Notes under the pieces: model-generated | What the model was told of the DNA's origin: nothing | Databases searched by the model: none | What the model saw: only the letters and a program-made list of their open reading frames with translations | Made by a program: the position numbers and the translations under genes | Assembly (NCBI GenBank): GCA_964583795.1 | Contig: CAZOWX010000014.1 | Coordinates: 1 to 45,457, forward strand | Reading direction: 5' to 3' | DNA: 45,457 bases | From: JBDTME01 sp964583795 | GTDB taxonomy: Bacteria; Patescibacteriota; Microgenomatia; UBA1400; PJMF01 | Part shown: one piece after another, positions 23,045 to 31,020 of the stretch | Layout of the letters: each line of letters begins with the position of its first letter | Numbering within the stretch: position 1 is the first letter of the stretch

Positions 23045-24556
23045 ATGGTCCAAGACGCACAAAAGGATAAATTACACCAAGAAGACTTTGGGAGTTGGTC
23101 ACACCCAGAAGGTAGTTCAGCAACTGAGATAAGTCGTCGTACCTTCCTGTCTCGATTCAGGGATGCTGTGGGTTCTTTTTTGTTTCTCTCTAACGTCCCC
23201 AAATGGGCAAGTGATAAATTGGTGAATTTTGCACAAAGAGTTGATGAGGGAGGAGCAACAGTAGAATCTGAAGAAAACCAAGAGTCTGCGAATAAGGTTA
23301 TTATTGATTTGACGTTTACTGACGAGCGTCAAGTACTAGCACAAGTTTTAGGTGAAAATGATCGATCGGAACAAATCGGAGTGGGAACAGATGTGTATAA
23401 AGTACATCGTTCGGAATACTTTGTAGATGGTGATCCCGATGTTGTTAAAACAGCTCTATTGCAAGCGATGCTTGAAAGTAGACAAGGGCATGGACAGCGA
23501 ATGCTGGATGTAAGTGGTGATGAAGCAGAAGACTTGGGTTATCAACCAAGAAACCCTGATTTATTACCGTTAGAATCGGCGATTACGTTTCAACTTTTAT
23601 TTGATGAACTGCATAACCCTATTGGTCAACTTAACGTGAGCGAGGTTGTACTTGAGGGTTTGCTAAGACAATATTTTCGACAAAATCCAGATCAAAAGAT
23701 TGTAAACATGAGCTTTCAAGTTGGTATAGCTCAAGAATTGTTCCAACTTCGGGAAATAGATGAGCCGATCGTAAGTGATGTTATTGTTGACAATGGAGTG
23801 GAGGACGTTCAGATGTTTTATTTTGGTGAACCTGATGGCTTTATCGTTTCCGATAAATCTGAATATCCAGGAAGTTTCGTACCGTATAGATGGGTTGATG
23901 GTAAAGAAGGGCTCCTAACACTACTATCTGAGGATGAAGTTCCTTTAGCCCTAGAATCTTTTCGTGCACAAGCATTGAGGGCGTTTCTCGATACTGGAGA
24001 TACTGAAGGTGTTGCAGATGTAAATCCTCCTAGAATTGTTCAAACTGAAGCGTACAATGAGCGGTTTGCGAAAAGTAATTTACATCAACTTGTAGAGCTG
24101 TGTCGAAAATATTCCAATAAGTTGTTTATTTGTGCAGGTGGAAACGAAAATAATAATTTTTATTGGGTCCGTCAGGAACTAATGGCTGAGTATTTTGAAC
24201 AAGGAGAAAGTTGGCCAGACAATTTATTACTTGTAGGAGCACTCAATGGAAATGGTGAGAATGAGCGAACAGAAGCAGATGGTTGTGACCTTTATCTTCG
24301 GGCAGGTGATTTTGATTATGATGTTCTTTACAGTTCTGATGCGACTGCAATAGTAAGTACGATAGCCGATGTTATATTGAGAAACTATCCGAATTTTTCA
24401 GCCAAAGCGTTGCGGCGAATTTTGATGTCGAGTCAGTTTTCTCGAGAGATTGATCTTTCTTTGCTCCCGACATTAGATCACCCTGACAGTCAAACTGTGA
24501 CCGCGTTATGTGTTGATCCTCAGTTGGTTAGCGATCATTTACAAGTACAAGGTTAG
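23045..24556 (+). CDS. Secreted subtilase-fold protein with Tat-like signal, catalytic serine apparently lost
   Basis: The 503-aa product begins with a twin-arginine motif, SRRTFLSRF (R31 R32), and a modest hydrophobic segment (VGSFLFLSNV). S8-like landmarks follow in order: KVIIDLTF (D88, strand of the catalytic Asp), QGHGQRMLDV (H149, like GHGTHVAG), KIVNMSFQVG, LFICAGGNENNN (N367, the oxyanion Asn region) and NLLLVGALNGNGEN. Where active enzymes have SGTSMAAP, this one has SSDATAIVSTIA, so the nucleophile position is A433. Helix NYPNFSAKALRRILMSS then matches the family's closing helix. It is best read as a secreted pseudo-peptidase, perhaps a binding protein or regulator. A distant but active variant is possible. 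The PAP2 gene starts 5 bases after the stop. Confidence 0.6.
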   Translation: MVQDAQKDKLHQEDFGSWSHPEGSSATEISRRTFLSRFRDAVGSFLFLSNVPKWASDKLVNFAQRVDEGGATVESEENQESANKVIIDLTFTDERQVLAQVLGENDRSEQIGVGTDVYKVHRSEYFVDGDPDVVKTALLQAMLESRQGHGQRMLDVSGDEAEDLGYQPRNPDLLPLESAITFQLLFDELHNPIGQLNVSEVVLEGLLRQYFRQNPDQKIVNMSFQVGIAQELFQLREIDEPIVSDVIVDNGVEDVQMFYFGEPDGFIVSDKSEYPGSFVPYRWVDGKEGLLTLLSEDEVPLALESFRAQALRAFLDTGDTEGVADVNPPRIVQTEAYNERFAKSNLHQLVELCRKYSNKLFICAGGNENNNFYWVRQELMAEYFEQGESWPDNLLLVGALNGNGENERTEADGCDLYLRAGDFDYDVLYSSDATAIVSTIADVILRNYPNFSAKALRRILMSSQFSREIDLSLLPTLDHPDSQTVTALCVDPQLVSDHLQVQG

Positions 24557-24561
24557 TCGAA

Positions 24562-25152
24562 ATGACCTCACTTTTTTCCTCCCGCCCAGTTTTATTGTTC
24601 ATCATTGTTATCTCAATGTCTGGGTACAACGTGTTAAATAACACACTCAAGCAAGGGCGGAAGTTTAAACACAAGCTTGACGATAAAGTTCCTTTTTGGC
24701 CTGTGTTTGTCTATTTCTACTTGGTTGGTTATGTGGCGTGGTTTCTACTGTTAATTGCGTATATTTTTCTTTTCCAGCCGTTAGTATTTGTTCAACAACT
24801 GACAGCAAGCATTGCCCTTGCCAGTGCTATCGCATATCCGTTTTTCCTTTTTTTTCCGACGTACGTCGATTCAATTTATCCAACGCAAAAAAGAGTCAGA
24901 CATAAATTGGTGCGGTTTCTGTTCAAGATCGATAAACCCTTTAATGCATTTCCGAGTATGCATGTGTACATTGCCACGATATTGACCATCTACAGCAGCT
25001 TGCTTTTTCCTCAGTTAACCGTACTATTTGTGCTCTTTGGCGTGACTATCGCTGCCTCTACGGTCCTGACGAAACGACACTATTTATATGACATTCCTGG
25101 AGGGATAGTAGTCGGGGTGGTGAGTAGTGCGTTAGCGCTTTTTTTGGTTTGA
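24562..25152 (+). CDS. PAP2-superfamily membrane phosphatase
   Basis: The 196-aa product has about six membrane helices and the PAP2 phosphatase motifs: KIDKPFNAFPSMHVYIATIL (Ser-His pair of motif 2) and STVLTKRHYLYDIPGGIVVG (Arg-His and Asp of motif 3). Motif 1 is weak (RVRHKLVRFL). The family removes phosphate from lipid phosphates such as undecaprenyl pyrophosphate or phosphatidic acid; this arrangement is nearest to the inositolphosphorylceramide-synthase-like group. It follows the subtilase-like gene by 5 bases and is likely co-transcribed. Its 3' end overlaps the convergent glycosidase-like gene by 21 bases. Confidence 0.85.
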   Translation: MTSLFSSRPVLLFIIVISMSGYNVLNNTLKQGRKFKHKLDDKVPFWPVFVYFYLVGYVAWFLLLIAYIFLFQPLVFVQQLTASIALASAIAYPFFLFFPTYVDSIYPTQKRVRHKLVRFLFKIDKPFNAFPSMHVYIATILTIYSSLLFPQLTVLFVLFGVTIAASTVLTKRHYLYDIPGGIVVGVVSSALALFLV

Positions 25153-26190
25153 GTACTTCTTTTTTAATTGTTCAACTGTGTCCAACATTTGTGGCTGTCC
25201 CATGTGATAGGCAACTAGCCAATACTCAGCTCCCCAAAGAGTAACTTGATCAAACTGCGATGGAGAAATATAACGCTCAAAAGTATCTATAAGGATTTTT
25301 GCAAAGTTGGGAACAGTGTGCGTATGAATTTTGAGTTGTTCGTACCATGATTTACCATTTCCCCAAGGTTGAGCTTCAAACTCGCTGATCGTAAGTCGCT
25401 GCGAGAATTGCTTTTTTAACAGTTCAATATCTTTGGAAAAAGAGTGCAATTTCCGATGCAGAAAAAGTCGTGGTGCTTTGGAAAATGTTTCCTGCGACGG
25501 GTAAATGTCAAATCCGATTGAAGCCTGGTTTTTTAAGATTTTAAATAATGATAGAAACGTATACTCAATTTTTTTTGTCTGAAAGGGTTGAAAATTAGTG
25601 TTAAAGATAATATTTTTTTTAGTACACTTTTTACACACTCGAGTGAGCGTTTCCATCTGTTTTGCAGAAACACGAAATTGCTGTTTTTTCTTGGGGAAAT
25701 TCTCAATGGCTTGTGCAGTATGCCATTCGTTTCCCAGATAAAACCCAGAAATTCTCTGATCTTTGCCGTATCGTTTTAGTTGTGTTTCGAGAAACTCTTT
25801 GCCAAATGATTGCCACTTTTTATTGCTATCAATCACTTGATTCACTTGCTTGTCGTGCAAAAAAACATCTGGTAAACGAATCCCAGGCCAAAGCGGGTAT
25901 TGATAGGGACCAAGGCAAAGCTGAACATCGAGTGCATTTTTTTGCGCCAGTTCCAACATGACTTCAATCGGTTGCCAGTGCAGCGTTTGGGCGTCTGAAG
26001 TGATTTCACTGCTAAAAATATTGAGCCGAAGTCCGGTAATACCGGCTTTTTTGAGAAGCCTGAGTTGTTTATCGATGATTTGTGCAGATTCCCACCACGA
26101 ACCTGATAGTGAAAAAAACTCAGGGAGTTGTTTGAGCTCCCAGTATAACTTGGTAGGACAAAAGTTGGTCCAAAGGTTGATTGATTTCAC
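25132..26190 (-). CDS. Glycoside hydrolase-like TIM barrel (clan GH-A type)
   Basis: The 352-aa product resembles GH-A clan barrels. The early strand AGITGLRLNIFSSEI, an acid/base candidate in GFYLGNEWHTAQ (Asn-Glu after strand 4), strand NIIFNTNF, ASIGFDIYP and a nucleophile candidate in LTISEFEAQPWGNG (Glu after strand 7) come in order. It could hydrolyse beta-glycosides. No signal peptide is seen, so it may act in the cytoplasm. The GTG at 26190 is preferred: a promoter CTGACA-17-TATTCT ends 7 nt before it. A TTG seven codons upstream would fall inside that promoter. Its tail overlaps the PAP2 gene. Confidence 0.7.
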   Translation of the reverse strand: MKSINLWTNFCPTKLYWELKQLPEFFSLSGSWWESAQIIDKQLRLLKKAGITGLRLNIFSSEITSDAQTLHWQPIEVMLELAQKNALDVQLCLGPYQYPLWPGIRLPDVFLHDKQVNQVIDSNKKWQSFGKEFLETQLKRYGKDQRISGFYLGNEWHTAQAIENFPKKKQQFRVSAKQMETLTRVCKKCTKKNIIFNTNFQPFQTKKIEYTFLSLFKILKNQASIGFDIYPSQETFSKAPRLFLHRKLHSFSKDIELLKKQFSQRLTISEFEAQPWGNGKSWYEQLKIHTHTVPNFAKILIDTFERYISPSQFDQVTLWGAEYWLVAYHMGQPQMLDTVEQLKKKYSNQKKR

Positions 26191-26197
26191 GAGCCTG

Positions 26198-26226
26198 AGA
26201 ATAGCATACAATGCATCAGGTGTCAG
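26198..26226 (-). promoter_or_regulatory. Promoter whose -35 box is the first unit boundary of a heptad array
   Basis: On the minus strand CTGACA (26221-26226) lies within the AGGTGTC array and TATTCT (26198-26203) follows after exactly 17 bp. The GTG start is 7 nt further on. Confidence 0.6.
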
Positions 26227-26266
26227 GTGTCAGGTGTCAGGTGTCAGGTGTCAGGTGTCAGGTGTC
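26218..26266. repeat. (AGGTGTC)x7 heptad array, second copy
   Basis: Seven perfect AGGTGTC units, the same unit and number as at 9583-9631, again directly upstream of a minus-strand gene. Confidence 0.95.
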
Positions 26267-26385
26267 CCTCCTTCGCTCCCACTTCGCCAAGGCTACGAGA
26301 GGACACAGTGAAGCTACGGCGGGCGAGGCAAGTGTCGCTACTTGTCAGAAGATACTCATGGCGAGGCATGTGTCGACGGGAATTG

Positions 26386-26466
26386 TTGTTATGTTGTTGG
26401 TTGTTGAGTTGTTTGGGGTTCCTCAGAGCTTGCAACAACCTAACAACGTAACCACTTAACAACACG
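26386..26466. repeat. Inverted pair of 7-8-bp word arrays forming a long hairpin
   Basis: TTGTT words (TTGTTATG, TTGTTGG, then TTGTTGAG and TTGTTTGG) fill 26386-26416. ACAAC words with an 8-bp period (ACAACCTA, ACAACGTA and two variants) fill 26435-26466. The two halves are nearly reverse complements, so a hairpin or cruciform with a stem of about 30 bp is possible. Confidence 0.7.
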
Positions 26467-26520
26467 TTTATAAAATTTCTTCTGTTTGTTAGCGAACCAA
26501 GTAACTAATCAACGACTCTT

Positions 26521-26556
26521 ACTAAAGACTTAAGTCTATAGACTACAGTCTTTAGT
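26521..26556. repeat. Palindromic heptad array
   Basis: Five units of consensus WCTnnAG in exact 7-bp register (26521-26555). Outer ACTAAAGACT and AGTCTTTAGT are perfect inverted repeats, and AGTCTATAGACT in the middle is itself a palindrome. Confidence 0.8.
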
Positions 26557-26580
26557 ATGTGAGGTACAATTCATTGTTTC

Positions 26581-26601
26581 ACTGACGACTGACGTCTGCT
26601 G
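26581..26601. repeat. Short heptad array
   Basis: ACTGACG twice and then TCTGCTG in 7-bp register. Confidence 0.5.
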
Positions 26602-26645
26602 TGCCCTTCCGTAGCTTTATGCGAAGGAGGGAAGATTGATGACTG

Positions 26646-26688
26646 TCCACATTCCAACATCCACAAATCTATAATCCATAATCTATAA
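26646..26688. repeat. Two adjoining heptad arrays
   Basis: Three units of TCCAnnn (first TCCACAT, 26646-26666), a 1-nt slip, then three units of TCYATAA (26668-26688). Confidence 0.65.
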
Positions 26689-26762
26689 ATCAATGAATCC
26701 ATCTCCCTTTACTCATCGATCCGCGTTAAGATAAAATGATCTGTGAAAAAGTTATTGTTATT

Positions 26763-27437
26763 ATGAATAAGCGCACACCTTTACAAAAAGTTCTCATTTT
26801 ATTTAACTTGTTATTGGTGTTTTTGATCATCGCGGTTGGTTTGGATATTCTGGTGCTACAAAATAACCGTAGCTCGTTTGAGACCAGCACTACGGCGCAA
26901 CAGGCAATCGAAAAAATTGAGATCGCCCAAAATACTCCGGCTCCGACACCCATTGTTCCCATTGAAGATCGTGTCAAAACAACCCCTCCCAATCACATCG
27001 AGATTCCGTCAATTAGTTTGAATGCAAATGTTGTTCAGGTTGGTGTGACGAAAGACAATGTGATGGAAGTGCCGCATGACACAAGCGAAGTAGGGTGGTA
27101 TAACTTGGGGGCGAAGCCAGGTGATACTGGTGGGGCGATTTTAACAGCGCATTACGATACAACCACAGGTCGACCAGCAATATTTTACAATCTCAGAAAG
27201 CTCAAACCAGGTGATATTATCTACATCAAAATGGAAGACAACCAAGAATTGTTATTTCAAGTCACTGATTTATTTAGTGAACCAGTCAATAATTTTCCGA
27301 CCGACTTACTTTTCGGGAACTTTCCCGATAAAAAACTGATTTTGATAACGTGTGACGGAGTGTGGAACCCACTTGAAAAAAATTACTCGAAACGTTTAGT
27401 AGTCTACGCAACTTTATGGGAAAACAAAACTTTATAA
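26763..27437 (+). CDS. Sortase (class F-like)
   Basis: The 224-aa product has an N-terminal membrane anchor (about 10-32), a Pro-rich spacer (NTPAPTPIVPI) and the sortase barrel: IEIPSISLNANVVQVGV, VGWYNLGAKPGDTGGAIL, catalytic H130 in LTAHYDT, C197 in LILITCDGVW and R211 in NYSKRLVVYA. Sortases cut a C-terminal sorting signal and join the protein to a surface acceptor or to another subunit. The next gene encodes a cohesin-like membrane protein overlapping by 22 bases, the likely functional partner. No Shine-Dalgarno is seen; the ATG at 26763 places the membrane helix as expected. Confidence 0.9.
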   Translation: MNKRTPLQKVLILFNLLLVFLIIAVGLDILVLQNNRSSFETSTTAQQAIEKIEIAQNTPAPTPIVPIEDRVKTTPPNHIEIPSISLNANVVQVGVTKDNVMEVPHDTSEVGWYNLGAKPGDTGGAILTAHYDTTTGRPAIFYNLRKLKPGDIIYIKMEDNQELLFQVTDLFSEPVNNFPTDLLFGNFPDKKLILITCDGVWNPLEKNYSKRLVVYATLWENKTL

Positions 27438-28021
27438 CCCTCCAGCTGTTTGCCATATCTGGGATTTTAATCTCTATTTTGGTAAGCATGATTGCATTTC
27501 GGCAGTTTTCTTTGTTTGACAGCAAAGCGGACCTTAGCACTGCTGTGGAAATTGCTCCACCGTATCTGCGTTTTGAAAAGGTTTCACAATCAGTGAAAGA
27601 TGGGAAAAAGCAAATCAGTGTTGAAGTGTTAACAAATACCAATGGATTTGCACTCACTGGTGCGGATGTTGTGGTGCAGTTTGATCCTAAAGTTTTATCG
27701 ATATCAGAAGATGCTGTTCAATCGACCAATGCTTTTGCAATATTGCATACGAATAGTATAAGTGAAAATCAAATCGACTTTTCAGTGTTTAGTGAAAAAT
27801 CTCGTGGTGAGTCTCTCGTGCAAACCAACGCTGATCAGGAAGTTGCTATTGCGACACTCACATTTGATGTCATTGACCAGGCTGTCACGATAACGCAATT
27901 GGAGTTTGTGGCCACTGCGGGGAAATTAAATGATTCAAATTTAGTGCTTGATGAAGATCCTCGTCCTGAGTTTCCAAATGACGTTTTACAATCGGTTCAA
28001 CCAGCGATTATTAGTTTGTAG
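27416..28021 (+). CDS. Membrane-anchored cohesin-like domain protein
   Basis: The 201-aa product has an N-terminal membrane helix (about 10-30), then one domain of about 150 residues. KQISVEVLTNTNGFALTGAD, VVVQFDPKVLSISEDAV, FAILHTNSISENQIDFSVF and VAIATLTFDVIDQ follow the strand pattern of cohesin/CBM-type domains. Cohesins bind dockerins in surface complexes, and similar domains serve as general adhesion modules. No sorting signal is visible at the C-terminus, so it is not an obvious sortase substrate. It overlaps the sortase gene by 22 bases, showing coupling. No dockerin protein is recognised here. Confidence 0.75.
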   Translation: MGKQNFITLQLFAISGILISILVSMIAFRQFSLFDSKADLSTAVEIAPPYLRFEKVSQSVKDGKKQISVEVLTNTNGFALTGADVVVQFDPKVLSISEDAVQSTNAFAILHTNSISENQIDFSVFSEKSRGESLVQTNADQEVAIATLTFDVIDQAVTITQLEFVATAGKLNDSNLVLDEDPRPEFPNDVLQSVQPAIISL

Positions 28022-28023
28022 AA

Positions 28024-28058
28024 ATTAGGGACTAGTCAATAGCGACTAGCGAATAGGT
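28024..28058. repeat. Heptad array, 5 units
   Basis: Consensus AnTAGnn in exact 7-bp register (starting ATTAGGG, ACTAGTC), beginning 2 nt after the cohesin-like gene's stop. It shares the word GCGACTAGCGA with the array at 45009. Confidence 0.75.
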
Positions 28059-28126
28059 GTAAGTGTTATTTGTATGGAGTGCTTTTAAATTTCAAATATA
28101 CAACTGATTTTTGATTAGGAGGACAA

Positions 28127-29386
28127 ATGAAAATTACTAGTATACGTGCTCATGAAATTTTAGCCTCGGGAGGATATCCAACGCTTGAGGTTGAGGTAAC
28201 GCTCGATACTGGTGAAGTCGGAGTGGCATCGGTTCCATATGGTGCATCCGCTGGATCGCACGAAGCGAGTGTTTTGGTTGACGAAGATGCACATCGATAC
28301 GATGGGAAGGGCATGCTTAAAGCGGTTGATAATGTGCTTACGAAAATTGCACCAATGCTGATGGGGCAAGATGCCAATGAGCAAAAACACATTGATCAGT
28401 TGATGATTGATGCCGATGGCACACCACAAAAAACTATTTTTGGAGGGAATACGATTCTTGCGGTGTCGCTGGCCGTGGCTCGAGCGGGTGCGATGGCCAA
28501 AAAACAGCCGCTATATCGACATCTCGCAGAAGTATTTCAGACAGGCGTTGATTTTTCAGTACTGCCAAAACCAATGGTGGTGGTGATTGAAGGGGGCAAA
28601 CACGCAGATCATACCACCGATTTACAAGAGTACTGTATCACTGCCATTGCTGATGAATCGAGTACAAAATGTGTTCAAATGTGTTTGGAAAGTTACCACC
28701 AACTGGCGAAAGTTCTCAAGCAGCATCACCTATCGACAAATGTGGGCAACGAAGGGGCGTTTGCTCCCAATGGGATTGTCAGTAATGAGGCTCCGTTTCA
28801 GTTTATCTTGCAGGCAATTGAAGAAGCGGGATATACAGCCGGGAAAGACTTGGGTATCTCGATCGATGCCGCGGCGAGTGAGTTTTACAAAGATGGGAAG
28901 TATCAGTTAAGTATCGAAAACTCATCACTCGATGCAGCAGCCTTAATCACGTACTATGAAAGTTGGCTGCAGCGTTACCCAATAGTGAGTATTGAAGATA
29001 TGCTTCACGAAGACGATTGGGAGAATTGGGTGAAGCTGAAACAAGTTTCAGATAAGTATCATGTCCCACTCATCGGTGATGATTTGACTGTTACCAATAT
29101 TGAACGGTTGCAAAAAGCGATTGATATGAATGCGATCAGTGCTATTTTGATAAAATTGAATCAAATAGGTACGGTAAGCGAAACAGTGCAGTGTTGTTTA
29201 CTGGCTCGTGATCACGGCATGATGAGTGTCCCTTCACACCGAGGTGGAGGGGAAACCAATGATACTGCTATGGTTGATTTAGCGGTTGCGGTTGGTGGGA
29301 AGTTTATTAAAGTTGGCCCAACCCGTGGTGAGCGAGTCGAGAAATATAATCGCTTAATGGAAATTGAACGAGAGTTACAGCAATGA
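28127..29386 (+). CDS. eno: Enolase with unusual active-site loops
   Basis: Enolase turns 2-phosphoglycerate into phosphoenolpyruvate. The 419-aa product has the full fold and most catalytic residues: QEY near the first metal loop, GISIDAAASEFY, SIEDML, LIGDDL, the general-base lysine in LIKLNQIGT and the lysine in FIKVGPTRGER. Several motifs depart from the norm: GASAGSHEA for GASTGEHEA, FGGNTIL for LGANAIL, VGNEGAF for VGDEGGF and SHRGGGET for SHRSGET (serine lost and one residue gained). It has the best ribosome-binding site in the window (AGGAGG, 5 nt before the ATG). The mutase gene overlaps it by 4 bases, so two successive glycolytic steps are made together. Confidence 0.93.
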   Translation: MKITSIRAHEILASGGYPTLEVEVTLDTGEVGVASVPYGASAGSHEASVLVDEDAHRYDGKGMLKAVDNVLTKIAPMLMGQDANEQKHIDQLMIDADGTPQKTIFGGNTILAVSLAVARAGAMAKKQPLYRHLAEVFQTGVDFSVLPKPMVVVIEGGKHADHTTDLQEYCITAIADESSTKCVQMCLESYHQLAKVLKQHHLSTNVGNEGAFAPNGIVSNEAPFQFILQAIEEAGYTAGKDLGISIDAAASEFYKDGKYQLSIENSSLDAAALITYYESWLQRYPIVSIEDMLHEDDWENWVKLKQVSDKYHVPLIGDDLTVTNIERLQKAIDMNAISAILIKLNQIGTVSETVQCCLLARDHGMMSVPSHRGGGETNDTAMVDLAVAVGGKFIKVGPTRGERVEKYNRLMEIERELQQ

Positions 29387-30918
29387 CACGCCTTTCAGAT
29401 TCTCATAAAAAAGTTTTATTAATCGTGCTTGATGGTTGGGGGCTCTATAAGCCATATCCTGGGAACGCGATTGAGTTGGCGAAGAAACCATTTTATGATT
29501 CGCTTTGGAAGAACTCTCCAACGGCGGTACTTGATGCCAGTGCGCAAAGTGTAGGACTGCCCGAGGGGCAAATGGGAACTTCGGAAGTGAATCACTTTAC
29601 CATTGGAGCGGGGCGAGTTGAGTTTCAAGATCTTGTGAGAATTAATAGAGCCATTGATGATGGTTCTTTTTTTGACAAGAGTGCATTTGTGAAAGCATGT
29701 CAGTTTGTCAAAAAAAACCAATCAACTCTGCATCTAGCAGGACTGATCAGTGCAGGTGGGGTGCATGCTCACGAAGATCACATGATTGCTCTGGTGAAAA
29801 TGGCCAAGAAGCACGGTGTGCAAAATGTGGCGATCCATGTGATGACTGACGGACGGGATACCCCGCCAACGAGTGCCATTACCAGTGTAGCTCGGCTAGA
29901 ACAAGCTTTGGTTGATATTGGTTTAGGGCGGATTGTGAGTGTGATTGGTCGCTATTTTGCCATGGATCGTGATCATAACTGGGATCGGACTGACCAAGCC
30001 TTTTTACTCATAACCAAAGGACGTGGTGAGCAGTTTTCATCTGCCCAAAAAGCGATTGAGGCGAGCTATCAGAAACAGATTACCGATGAGTTCATCGAAG
30101 CTGCAGTGATTGGTGGACCTGGTGAGATTACAACAGTACAAGAACACGATGCATTTATTTTTGCTAATTTCCGAATTGATCGACCCCGCCAGTTAACGCA
30201 ACGGTTTTTAGAAAAAGGGCCGAAGAACATGTGTTTGGTGACCATGACTCGCTACGAGCCAAGCTATGCGGTCGATGTTGCTTTTGCACCGCAGCCGATT
30301 CCAATCTCCCTGGGACAAGTGTTGTCAGAAGCTGGAGTGAAACAGTTGCGCATTACTGAAACGGAAAAGTTTGCCCACATGACTTTTTTTATTAACTGCA
30401 AAAAAGAAGAGCCATTTGAAGGTGAAGATCGGGTGATGTTTGATTCGTACTCTGATATCAAAACGCATGATCAGCGACCCCAGATGCGAGCGCCTGACAT
30501 TGCGAAAGCGATTGTGGCTGATATTGAAGCGGGTTTACATCAAGTAATTTTTACTAACCTTTGTAACGCTGATATGGTGGGGCACTCAGGAAATATTCCC
30601 GCCACGATCAAAGCCGTCGAAACGATTGATCAAGCGCTGGCTGAAATCATTCCGGTGGCGAAGAAAAATGGGTTTAGTGTGATTATTACCGCAGATCATG
30701 GAAACGCTGATATGTTACGCGATATTGAGACCGATGCGCCGATTACCTCTCATACGCTCAATCAAGTTCCATTTATTTTAATTTCTGATCAGTATAAAAA
30801 AATGAATCGTAGTTTTGGTAGTTTAATCGATGTTGCTCCAACGATTTTAACTATATTGGGGTTGCCCATTCCCGATGCAATGACAGGGAAGAGCTTTGTC
30901 GAAAAAAGTCAAAAATAA
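29383..30918 (+). CDS. gpmI: 2,3-bisphosphoglycerate-independent phosphoglycerate mutase
   Basis: The 511-aa, two-Mn enzyme interconverts 3- and 2-phosphoglycerate. Alkaline-phosphatase-type motifs are complete: LLIVLDGWG, the phospho-Ser loop GQMGTSEVNHFTIGAGR, VMTDGRDTPPTS, GRYFAMDRDHNWDR, ANFRIDRPRQL, CNADMVGHSG and ITADHGNADM. The serine loop differs from the usual GNSEVGH (Asn to Thr, Gly to Asn), but the serine is kept. Its start overlaps the enolase stop (ATGA). The last codons (KSQK) and stop lie inside a 7-bp repeat array that continues downstream, so the C-terminus may have been reshaped by the array. Confidence 0.95.
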   Translation: MTRLSDSHKKVLLIVLDGWGLYKPYPGNAIELAKKPFYDSLWKNSPTAVLDASAQSVGLPEGQMGTSEVNHFTIGAGRVEFQDLVRINRAIDDGSFFDKSAFVKACQFVKKNQSTLHLAGLISAGGVHAHEDHMIALVKMAKKHGVQNVAIHVMTDGRDTPPTSAITSVARLEQALVDIGLGRIVSVIGRYFAMDRDHNWDRTDQAFLLITKGRGEQFSSAQKAIEASYQKQITDEFIEAAVIGGPGEITTVQEHDAFIFANFRIDRPRQLTQRFLEKGPKNMCLVTMTRYEPSYAVDVAFAPQPIPISLGQVLSEAGVKQLRITETEKFAHMTFFINCKKEEPFEGEDRVMFDSYSDIKTHDQRPQMRAPDIAKAIVADIEAGLHQVIFTNLCNADMVGHSGNIPATIKAVETIDQALAEIIPVAKKNGFSVIITADHGNADMLRDIETDAPITSHTLNQVPFILISDQYKKMNRSFGSLIDVAPTILTILGLPIPDAMTGKSFVEKSQK

Positions 30919-30945
30919 AAAGTCAAAAGGCAAAGGTAAAAAGTG
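30904..30945. repeat. Heptad array over the gpmI stop codon
   Basis: Six units near AAAAGTC in exact 7-bp register, starting inside gpmI and running past its TAA (30916-30918). It is complementary in type to the ACTTTT array at 31021. Confidence 0.75.
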
Positions 30946-31020
30946 AGGTCAAACGTTGACTCGGAATAAAATTACTTTTTAGATGGAAAAGGTTAAAATA
31001 AAAGAGTAGAAAATGCTGTG

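Larger units (their letters stand above)
26267..26762. other. Repeat-dense intergenic region
   Basis: About 500 bases without a gene. Found in order: two CGTAGC-type words (26267-26330), an inverted pair of 7-8-bp arrays (26386-26466), a palindromic heptad array (26521-26555), a short heptad array (26581-26601), a CGTAGC-type hairpin (26606-26637) and AT-rich heptads (26646-26688). The sortase promoter region follows, with TAAAAT at 26732-26737. Confidence 0.8.

Noticed and set aside
23045..24556. Active subtilisin-like protease call
   Set aside because: The GTS motif is missing and the nucleophile position reads alanine, so an active enzyme cannot be claimed.
26211..26465. Three overlapping frames across the AGGTGTC array
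   Set aside because: They are translations of tandem repeats (VRCQVSG-type) and have no gene features.
29380..29390. Alternative genetic code with TGA as glycine (as in some CPR lineages)
   Set aside because: Conserved genes such as enolase end at TGA at the expected length, so TGA is a stop here.
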